Origin: Deltaproteobacteria bacterium UBA7527
GTDB taxonomy: Bacteria; Desulfobacterota; Syntrophorhabdia; Syntrophorhabdales; Syntrophorhabdaceae
Assembly: GCA_002478225.1 (NCBI GenBank)
Contig: DLMV01000012.1
Coordinates: forward strand, 1-8,143
Length of the DNA: 8,143 nucleotides
Direction: 5' to 3'
Part shown: piece by piece, positions 1-5,098 of the stretch
How the letters are laid out: every line of letters starts with the position of its first letter
Position numbering within the stretch: position 1 is the first letter of the stretch
Made by a program: the position numbers and the translations under genes
Notes under the pieces: generated by a model
Told to the model about the DNA's origin: nothing
Seen by the model: only the letters and a program-made list of their open reading frames with translations
Databases searched by the model: none

Positions 1-68
1 GGAGAAATGGTTTTCCCTATTACATCATCTTGAAAGCTTTTTAGAATTAACCCCGAAACGTTCAACAT
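1..68 (-). CDS. Possible 5' end of a further - strand gene, cut by the window edge
   Basis: An ATG on the - strand (complement of 66-68) begins 20 bases after the tsaD stop and stays open for 22 codons to the window edge, reading MLNVSGLILKSFQDDVIGKT and on. The short gap and shared direction would suit a third gene of the ppiD-like/tsaD run. Against it, I see no good ribosome binding site (only a GAG-type match in GCGAG), and 22 open codons are easily reached by chance. I do not recognise the protein and infer no function. Confidence 0.25.
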   Translation of the reverse strand, partial: MLNVSGLILKSFQDDVIGKTIS

Positions 69-88
69 GTTTACTCGCAACAAAGGTT

Positions 89-1084
89 TCACCGGAGGTT
101 CATCCTTGAAAATCCCTTCACATCCGGCGGGGAGACAATGCCTTTCTGAAGATAGCAGTAGCCGAGCATGGCAACCATGGCGCCGTTATCGGTACAGAAT
201 TCCGGCGAAGAGAACATTACGGCAAGACCTTCTTTGCCGCCCCTTTCAAGGAATACTTCGCGCAGTCTCCTGTTTGACGCCACCCCGCCTCCCACGACGA
301 TCCTTGATATCCCGGTCTTTCTTGCCGCCCTCACTGTCTTCTGGAACAGCACATCAATGACCGCTTCCTGAAAGGAGGCAAGGATATCCGGCATATTCTC
401 CCCGTTGATCCCATGGTTCTTTACATAGCTGATGAAGGCGGTCTTAAGGCCGCTGAAGCTGAAATCACAGGTATTGTCATCCATCATGGGCCTCGGAAAT
501 ATCACGTAGTCCTTCCTGCCTCTCCGGGAGTACTCTTCGATGATCCCGCCGCCGGGATAACCGATGGCGAGATATTTCGCGATCTTGTCAAATGCCTCTC
601 CTGCCGCATCATCCTTCGTCGTTCCCAGAACACTGTACCTGCACGGCTCGTCGATGCGGAGGATGATGGTGTGTCCTCCTGATACCACAAGGGCAATAAA
701 GGGGAAATCAACATCCCTTTCAAGAAAGATGCTCATCGCGTGCGCCTCGATGTGGTTCACCCCGATGAGCGGCTTCTGTAGTGAAAAGGCAAACCCCTTG
801 GCAAAACAGAGCCCTATGAGGATAGAACCGATGAGGCCCGGTCCCGCCGTTACGCTGACCGCGTCCAAGTCGCGGGGATCCGCCTTCCCCTCCCTCAGCG
901 CCTCTCTTACAATGATGTCGATAAGCTCTAAGTGTTTCCGTGAGGCGATCTCAGGAACCACGCCTCCGAAAACAGCATGGAGGTCTACCTGGCTGGAAAC
1001 AATATTGGAAAGGATCTCTCTTCCACCCCTGAGAAGCGCAACAGAGGTATCATCGCAGGAGGTATCTATGCCGAGGATCAACAT
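89..1084 (-). CDS. tsaD: tRNA N6-adenosine threonylcarbamoyltransferase TsaD (Kae1/YgjD family)
   Basis: TsaD transfers the threonylcarbamoyl group from threonylcarbamoyl-AMP to A37 of ANN-decoding tRNAs, giving t6A, in the cytoplasm together with TsaB and TsaE. The 331-residue product has the normal family length. Visible signatures are the N-terminal LGIDTSCDDTSVA (4-16), the metal-binding HIEAH with His111 and His115, VSGGHT (134-139), the nucleotide-binding AAGEAFDKIAKYL (160-172) and GYPGG (175-179), FSFSGLKTAF (208-217), VGGGVASNRRLR (264-275), and CTDNGAM (297-303) with Asp299 as the expected third metal ligand. The ATG start is supported because LGIDTS begins at residue 4, as in homologues. 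No strong Shine-Dalgarno sequence precedes it: the leader is the edge of a repeat island and carries two minute ORFs. tsaD lies 185 bases downstream of the PpiD-like gene on the same strand. No terminator is evident after its stop. Identification is secure from motifs; activity is inferred. Confidence 0.97.
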   Translation of the reverse strand: MLILGIDTSCDDTSVALLRGGREILSNIVSSQVDLHAVFGGVVPEIASRKHLELIDIIVREALREGKADPRDLDAVSVTAGPGLIGSILIGLCFAKGFAFSLQKPLIGVNHIEAHAMSIFLERDVDFPFIALVVSGGHTIILRIDEPCRYSVLGTTKDDAAGEAFDKIAKYLAIGYPGGGIIEEYSRRGRKDYVIFPRPMMDDNTCDFSFSGLKTAFISYVKNHGINGENMPDILASFQEAVIDVLFQKTVRAARKTGISRIVVGGGVASNRRLREVFLERGGKEGLAVMFSSPEFCTDNGAMVAMLGYCYLQKGIVSPPDVKGFSRMNLR

Positions 1085-1096
1085 AACAGATCAGCT

Positions 1097-1124
1097 CATG
1101 GCTGACAACACATGGCTGACAACA
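1097..1124. repeat. Two tandem copies of a 14-base unit upstream of tsaD
   Basis: CATGGCTGACAACA occurs twice in direct succession (1097-1110 and 1111-1124), followed by CAT of a third unit. The 14-base unit is twice the 7-base period seen in the neighbouring repeats. Read on the - strand towards tsaD, each copy supplies an ATG. The first opens a six-codon frame (ATG at 1113 to TGA at 1096) whose stop overlaps, as ATGA, a second frame of three codons (ATG at 1099 to TGA at 1091). These end just before the tsaD start. Whether they matter for translation cannot be told. Confidence 0.8.
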
Positions 1125-1129
1125 CATTC

Positions 1130-1267
1130 GTGAGCCGTAAGGCGTGAGGCGTGAGGGGAAGAAAAAAGCAGAGAGCTGGGAGCTAAGAGCGAGGAGTCAA
1201 AAAATCGCCTGACGCCTGACGACTTACGCCTTACGGGGTTATTGGTGCTGATAGCTGATAGCTCGCC
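1130..1267. repeat. Intergenic island of heptamer-period degenerate repeats
   Basis: Four adjoining blocks share a 7-base period. Block one is GTGAGCC, GTAAGGC, GTGAGGC, GTGAGGG (1130-1157). Block two is GAGCTGG, GAGCTAA, GAGCGAG, GAGTCAA (1173-1200). Block three is CGCCTGA, CGCCTGA, CGACTTA, CGCCTTA (1206-1233). Block four is GCTGATA, GCTGATA, GCTCGCC (1247-1267). Block three is essentially the reverse complement of block one. The - strand shows an open frame through the island, but its product is low in complexity and resembles no family I know, so I treat the region as non-coding. Similar words occur between genes in other bacterial genomes to my recollection; origin and function are unknown to me. 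Confidence 0.85.
1135..1236. repeat. Long imperfect inverted repeat within the heptamer island
   Basis: Positions 1135-1158 pair with 1213-1236. The outer 11 bases, CCGTAAGGCGT against ACGCCTTACGG, are perfect, and over 24 positions 20 are complementary. The mismatches fall at 1146/1225, 1149/1222, 1153/1218 and 1157/1214. The intervening 54 bases contain the GAGCTNN heptamers. In RNA this could form a long interrupted stem. There is no adjoining T-tract on either strand, so it does not look like an ordinary intrinsic terminator. It could affect mRNA stability or termination between the PpiD-like gene and tsaD, but that is speculation. Confidence 0.7.
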
Positions 1268-1269
1268 TC

Positions 1270-2658
1270 TCATATCTCCTTCCAGCTTATCTTGATCTTC
1301 CCTTTCGTCCGCATCTCCGTCAGGAATGATGTAAAAAAGTCCTCCCGGTTCTTCGTCACAAAATACCGCGTATAGCTTTCCTTCTCCTTCTGCCATTCCT
1401 TTGTGTCGGGAGATTTTTCGCCTTTAAATGAAAAGACGTAGAACTTTCCCGATATCTCAACAGGTTTCTCATAGAGAGGCTTGTCCTTTGAAAGGGAGAA
1501 CAGGCCGGTGTGCTCTTTCGGCACATCGCCGATTCCCTTGATGCTTCGCGAATTGCGCAATACGAAACCTGTCTCTTTCCCTGTTTCAAAGGATCTTCGT
1601 CCTGCGGCATCTTCAGCAGCCAACTTTGCCAGGCTCTTTGATCGTTCGGCAATGATCCTTTCTTTTATCGTTGCCAGAACGGTGCTTTTATCGAGAGGCT
1701 TTCCGTCCTGTACATCGACCAGCTGGAATATGTATGACTTTCCGCCTTCCCTGACCGGCAGTGTTATGTCGCCTTTTTTGAGCCCCTTGAGCCAGTCGTT
1801 GATTCTTATATCTTTCAGCCGCTTCATGGCCTCGCCTTCCTTCATCATGCCGAGATCAACTACATTTAACCCTTTTTGCCTCCCGTACTGGTCGATGTCC
1901 TTTGCCTTCAGGAGATCCATGTATGCTGCATCGTCTTTCACAGGACTTTTTTCGTCGATCACCAGATATTTCAGATGGTAGACGTTCTCGCTCCTATGGC
2001 TTTCTTTTTCCTTCTCATAAAGATCAAGGAGCTCCTTTTCGGCGACCTCTACCTTATTCCTGAACGATGATGGATCGAAGATGCCGTATGAGAGGTTGAC
2101 CATACCCTTTTCTTTTACATAGCCTGCCCATACATCGGCTTCGCTGAAGAACGTTCCGTTGTCTTTAATAAAATTCGACACCTTCCGGACAAGCATGGTA
2201 TCCTTCTCAGATGCCTCGAACTTTTTAGGATCTATGTTGTTCTTCTGAAGAACAGCAACGTACAACTTCTCATCAAATCTTCCTTCCCGTTGAAAAGCAT
2301 TGATCCCGTGGATATGCTCCAGGAACTCCCTCTCGGAGACCGTTAGCCCAAGCTCATCCGCCGTGATCAGCAGCACGTACCTGTTAACGATCTCGTCCAT
2401 CACCTTTTCTTTCAGTTTAAGCTCTTTCAGCATATTCTCATCAAGCTTATCCCTGTATATCATCCTGTAAAATTCCAGCGTTCTGTTGTAGGTTTCCTGA
2501 TATTCCGTGGCGGCAATCTTATAACGGCCTATTTCAGCCACTACCCGTTCGCTGTCACGGAACGAACCCACACCCCAGAAGATGAACACCACGATGATCA
2601 ATCCGAACATGGCCTTGACCATATAGCCTGTTGCATGCCTTCTCATGAATTTCAGCAT
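1270..2658 (-). CDS. PpiD/SurA-like membrane-anchored periplasmic chaperone (SurA_N domain, degenerate parvulin domain)
   Basis: The 462-residue protein starts with a short basic cytoplasmic tail and one transmembrane anchor (about residues 12-31, ending FIFWGVGSF), the layout of PpiD-type inner-membrane foldases that help newly exported proteins fold in the periplasm. A SurA_N-like helical region follows (about 40-190), with the typical EYQETYNR and DEIVNRYVLLITADELGLTVS stretches. Residues 226-330 align in outline with a parvulin domain (VYHLKYLVI at the start, DLG at 268-270, LKKGDITLPV at 293-302, KSYIFQLVDVQDGKP at 307-321). The usual GGDLG is reduced to VVDLG and the histidine of FGYHIIKV is absent. 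It is shorter than E. coli PpiD (623 residues). The ATG start has GGAGAG (complement of 2664-2669) five bases upstream. It diverges from mreB and precedes tsaD. The fold class is confident; isomerase activity is doubtful, and 'chaperone' is an inference. Confidence 0.88.
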   Translation of the reverse strand: MLKFMRRHATGYMVKAMFGLIIVVFIFWGVGSFRDSERVVAEIGRYKIAATEYQETYNRTLEFYRMIYRDKLDENMLKELKLKEKVMDEIVNRYVLLITADELGLTVSEREFLEHIHGINAFQREGRFDEKLYVAVLQKNNIDPKKFEASEKDTMLVRKVSNFIKDNGTFFSEADVWAGYVKEKGMVNLSYGIFDPSSFRNKVEVAEKELLDLYEKEKESHRSENVYHLKYLVIDEKSPVKDDAAYMDLLKAKDIDQYGRQKGLNVVDLGMMKEGEAMKRLKDIRINDWLKGLKKGDITLPVREGGKSYIFQLVDVQDGKPLDKSTVLATIKERIIAERSKSLAKLAAEDAAGRRSFETGKETGFVLRNSRSIKGIGDVPKEHTGLFSLSKDKPLYEKPVEISGKFYVFSFKGEKSPDTKEWQKEKESYTRYFVTKNREDFFTSFLTEMRTKGKIKISWKEI

Positions 2659-2678
2659 TAAAACTCTCCGTAATATAT

Positions 2679-2706
2679 TGATTTGAACTATTTAAAATAG
2701 TATATT
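2679..2706 (+). promoter_or_regulatory. Probable sigma70-type promoter of the mreBCD-mrdA-rodA operon
   Basis: TTGATT (2679-2684) and TATATT (2701-2706) are 16 bases apart in the AT-rich gap before mreB. This predicts transcription from about 2713 and a leader of roughly 40 bases. No other promoter is needed in the operon because its genes nearly all overlap. The call rests on consensus matching only, and AT-rich DNA yields such matches readily. Confidence 0.5.
2687..2701. promoter_or_regulatory. Perfect 15-base palindrome between divergent promoters, candidate operator
   Basis: ACTATTTAAAATAGT consists of two perfect 7-base arms (2687-2693, 2695-2701) around one central base. It occupies the spacer and first -10 base of the proposed mreB promoter, and also covers the proposed -10 of the PpiD-like gene (2694-2699). 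A dimeric regulator bound here would sit on both. A second inverted pair, TAATATA (2671-2677) and TATATTA (2701-2707), brackets it but has a different centre. The palindrome is seen directly; its role as an operator is inference. Confidence 0.4.
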
Positions 2707-2722
2707 AAGACTGTTTTTTCAA
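2694..2722 (-). promoter_or_regulatory. Possible promoter of the PpiD-like gene and tsaD
   Basis: On the - strand, TTGAAA (complement of 2717-2722) is followed after 17 bases by TATTTT (complement of 2694-2699). Transcription would begin near 2687, about 29 bases before the PpiD-like start codon. It overlaps the proposed mreB promoter back to back. The -10 match is mediocre and the region is AT-rich, so this is only a candidate. Confidence 0.35.
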
Positions 2723-2753
2723 TATCTTAAATTTTTCAGAGAAGGGACAATAG

Positions 2754-3794
2754 ATGCTTGAGTCGGTGTTCGGCTTTATTTCAAAAGATTTGGCAATAGA
2801 TCTCGGCACTGCAAATACACTGGTATATGTAAAAGGCCGGGGAATTGTGTCCAATGAACCGTCTGTCGTTGCAGTCCATAAAGATACACGGGGGACCAAA
2901 AAGGTCATCGCCGTCGGGGAAGAGGCAAAAAAGATGCTCGGAAAAACACCGGGCAACATCGTCGCGATACGGCCGTTAAAGGATGGCGTCATCGCCGACT
3001 TCGAGATCACCGAGGCAATGCTCAAATACTTCATCCAGAAGATCCATAACAAGAAGTCATATGCCAGGCCAAGGATAGTTATATCAATACCTTCCGGCAT
3101 TACACCCGTTGAAAAAAGGGCTGTGAAGGAATCGGCAGAATCCGCCGGCGCCAGAGAGGTATATCTCATTGAAGAGCCAATGGCAGCGGCGATCGGCGTC
3201 GGGCTTCCCATTACAGAGCCGAGCGGCAACATGATCGTTGACATCGGCGGCGGCACAACAGAGGTCGCCGTCATCAGCCTTGCCGGGATCGTCTATTGCA
3301 ACTCTGTCAGGGTTGCGGGCGACAAGATCGACGAGGCTATCATCCAGTACGTGAAAAGAAAATACAACCTCCTCATCGGTGAGCGGACGGCCGAGATGAT
3401 CAAGATTAATATAGGTTCCGCATACCCCAATCCGAACGAGGAGGAGCTAAGCATGGAGATCAAGGGCCGCGATCTCGTCGGCGGTATACCGAAAACACTG
3501 GAGATATCGTCAAAAGAGATGCGGGAGGCTATTACGGAGCCGGTCAATGCTATCGTCGAGGCAGTGAGGATCGCCCTCGAAAGAACGCCCCCCGAACTTG
3601 CCTCAGACATCGTCGATAAGGGCATTGTCATCAGCGGCGGAGGTGCGCTCCTGAGAAATCTTGACCTTCTCATAAAGGAAATAACGCGCCTGCCGGTCAT
3701 CATCGCCGAGAATCCGCTCACCGCAGTGGTTGAGGGAGCGGGCAAGGCCCTTGACGAAGTAAGCCTGTTGAAGGAGATCGCAACATACTTTTGA
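2754..3794 (+). CDS. mreB: Rod shape-determining protein MreB (bacterial actin)
   Basis: MreB is the actin-like ATPase that polymerises on the inner face of the cytoplasmic membrane and orients the elongasome. The 346 residues match the usual length. Actin-fold signatures are complete: phosphate 1 loop DLGTANT (16-22), EEPMAAAIG (140-148) with Glu140 as expected catalytic residue, phosphate 2 loop DIGGGTTEVAV (163-173), and adenosine motif ISGGGALLRNL (293-303). The N-terminal MLESVFGFIS is a short hydrophobic stretch of the kind used for membrane contact. The start is supported by GAAGGGA (2741-2747), six bases before the ATG, and by the position of DLGTANT. It is the first gene of the operon, 95 bases from the divergent PpiD-like gene and 12 bases before mreC. 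Nothing is missing. Confidence 0.98.
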   Translation: MLESVFGFISKDLAIDLGTANTLVYVKGRGIVSNEPSVVAVHKDTRGTKKVIAVGEEAKKMLGKTPGNIVAIRPLKDGVIADFEITEAMLKYFIQKIHNKKSYARPRIVISIPSGITPVEKRAVKESAESAGAREVYLIEEPMAAAIGVGLPITEPSGNMIVDIGGGTTEVAVISLAGIVYCNSVRVAGDKIDEAIIQYVKRKYNLLIGERTAEMIKINIGSAYPNPNEEELSMEIKGRDLVGGIPKTLEISSKEMREAITEPVNAIVEAVRIALERTPPELASDIVDKGIVISGGGALLRNLDLLIKEITRLPVIIAENPLTAVVEGAGKALDEVSLLKEIATYF

Positions 3795-3800
3795 TGAAGT

Positions 3801-3809
3801 AGGGAATTG
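3801..3809 (+). promoter_or_regulatory. TTG start of mreC with a closely spaced Shine-Dalgarno
   Basis: AGGG (3801-3804) is followed by AA and then TTG (3807-3809). An ATG at 3794 overlapping the mreB stop reads only ATG AAG TAG and cannot serve. In the mreC frame a TGA at 3795-3797 closes off anything further upstream, and the membrane anchor begins directly after the TTG. Hence TTG is the likely start despite a spacing of only about two bases, which suggests translation coupled to mreB. Confidence 0.6.
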
Positions 3810-4610
3810 AAAAACTCTATTGCCATAATCATTGCCATACTTATCCTGATCATATCATTTCTCGCCTTCACAAATACCCCGCTTATTGTCAAAGGATATT
3901 CTGCATTCAAAGGCGGCTTCAGCGAAACGATCGGGCCCATGTTAAGGCTTATCGCCAAGCCCACGGATCTGGTCCGGTACATATTCAACTCCTATATCAA
4001 TCTCGTCGGGGCAAAAAGGGAAAATGCCGAATTGAAAAAGAGGCTTGATGCATTTGTGCTGGAAAACCAAAAAATTCCCGATCTTGAACGCGAGAACAAG
4101 CGCTTGAGGACCCTTCTCAATTTCATGGAAAAGAATCCCAGGTCAATGATCGCCGCAAGGGTAGTGGGAGAAGACCTGAAGAACTGGTATAAGTGCATCA
4201 TCATCGATAAAGGAAGCACCAGCAATATTAAAGAAAAGATGCCCGTCATCACCCCGAGAGGGATCGTCGGGCAGGCAGTAGAGGTCGACAGGTGGCACTC
4301 TAAGGTTATGGTCATCAATGACACCAACTCTTCTGTGGACGTCAGCGCCGAAGGAAAGAACACGAGGGGGCTTCTGGAGGGTACGGGACAGACAGTGCTC
4401 AAATTGAAATACGTACTAAAAAATGACGATATCGAGATCGGCGATAAGCTCCTCACGTCGGGAAAGGACGGGATATACCCAAAGGGGCTTCCGGCAGGCA
4501 TCGTTATCACCGTCAACAGAAATAAACCGGGCATCTTTGCGGATATAGATATTATGCCTTTCAGCAATTTCAAGCACCTTGAAGAGGTCCTGGTCATAAA
4601 GAAACAATGA
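3807..4610 (+). CDS. mreC: Cell shape-determining protein MreC
   Basis: MreC is the bitopic inner-membrane protein whose periplasmic part contacts PBP2 and is thought to activate the PBP2-RodA pair. The 267-residue product has a transmembrane helix (about 4-22), a periplasmic coiled coil (about 66-105, with ENAELKKRL and ENKRLRTLL), and the double beta-barrel domain. The latter includes ARVVGEDLKNWYKCIIIDKGS (117-137), VITPRGIVGQAVEV (147-160), VMVINDTNSSVDV (167-179), GDKLLTSGKDGIYPKGLPAGIV (212-233) and the C-terminal HLEEVLVI (257-264). All are typical family positions. The start is a TTG, discussed separately. The stop overlaps the mreD start by four bases (ATGA), so the two are probably translationally coupled. 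Nothing looks damaged. Confidence 0.95.
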   Translation: MKNSIAIIIAILILIISFLAFTNTPLIVKGYSAFKGGFSETIGPMLRLIAKPTDLVRYIFNSYINLVGAKRENAELKKRLDAFVLENQKIPDLERENKRLRTLLNFMEKNPRSMIAARVVGEDLKNWYKCIIIDKGSTSNIKEKMPVITPRGIVGQAVEVDRWHSKVMVINDTNSSVDVSAEGKNTRGLLEGTGQTVLKLKYVLKNDDIEIGDKLLTSGKDGIYPKGLPAGIVITVNRNKPGIFADIDIMPFSNFKHLEEVLVIKKQ

Positions 4611-5098
4611 AGATCGCCATATATACATTCATAGGGCTTCTGCTCCTTCTTGTTGAATCATCACTCCTGTCATTCGTTCCCGCGGAGATCTTCAAACCGG
4701 ACCTTGGCGTACCGCTTATAATCTATACAAGCCTTTTCCTGGGCCCTCAAGCCGGGGTAATAACAACGCTTTTTATCGGGCTTATGCAGGAAGGCCTGTC
4801 AGCTGCTCCCCATGGTTCGATACTCTTCGTTAAGGTCGCCATATTCCTGATCACCATTTTCTTAAAGAGAAAGCTCTATATTGACTCGAAATACAGCTTT
4901 GCCTTCGTCTGCAGCGGATTCGTCGTGCTTGAATCATTTCTCTTGATCACGCTCTCTCTGCTCGCAAGAGGCGAGGCGCGCAACGCCCTTAACATTCTAT
5001 TCTATACCATACCAAACGCAGTGTTTACGGGTTTTATTGGCATTTTTATCTTTTCGTTCATAGAATATCTTAACGCCAGATATCTGGATAGGGAATGA
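4607..5098 (+). CDS. mreD: Rod shape-determining protein MreD
   Basis: MreD is a small multispanning inner-membrane partner of MreC in the elongasome. The 163 residues fit the family, and hydrophobic segments are visible at about 4-24, 33-60 (probably two short helices), 70-87, 98-119 and 128-153. Family-like features are PDLGVPLIIYTSLFLGPQAGV (31-51), GLMQEGLSAAPHGS (58-71) and a short charged C-terminus. The sequence is weakly conserved in this family, so the call leans on topology, length and its place between mreC and mrdA. It overlaps mreC by four bases at its start (ATGA) and mrdA by four at its end (ATGA). Its own Shine-Dalgarno is poor, which suggests coupling to mreC translation. Confidence 0.92.
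   Translation: MKIAIYTFIGLLLLLVESSLLSFVPAEIFKPDLGVPLIIYTSLFLGPQAGVITTLFIGLMQEGLSAAPHGSILFVKVAIFLITIFLKRKLYIDSKYSFAFVCSGFVVLESFLLITLSLLARGEARNALNILFYTIPNAVFTGFIGIFIFSFIEYLNARYLDRE

Noticed and set aside
33..40. AAAGCTTT palindrome near a T-run as a tsaD terminator
   Set aside because: It has no loop-forming spacer and consists of A/T pairs around GC, so it would not form a stable terminator stem.
564..1133. Long + strand open frame (189 codons) opposite tsaD
   Set aside because: It is antisense to a gene with full TsaD motifs and shows no recognisable domain. The same applies to shorter + strand frames at 67-360, 168-371 and 413-682.
1097..1267. CRISPR-like array
   Set aside because: Units are only 7 or 14 bases and contiguous. 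There are no 25-40 base repeats with unique spacers and no cas genes.
1091..1396. - strand open frame running from the end of the PpiD-like gene through the repeat island
   Set aside because: Its first part is out of frame inside the PpiD-like gene, and the rest is translated heptamer repeat of low complexity. There is no family resemblance.
2705..3988. - strand open frames opposite mreB (2705-3274, 3293-3988)
   Set aside because: They are shadows of the highly conserved MreB frame and show no motifs of their own.
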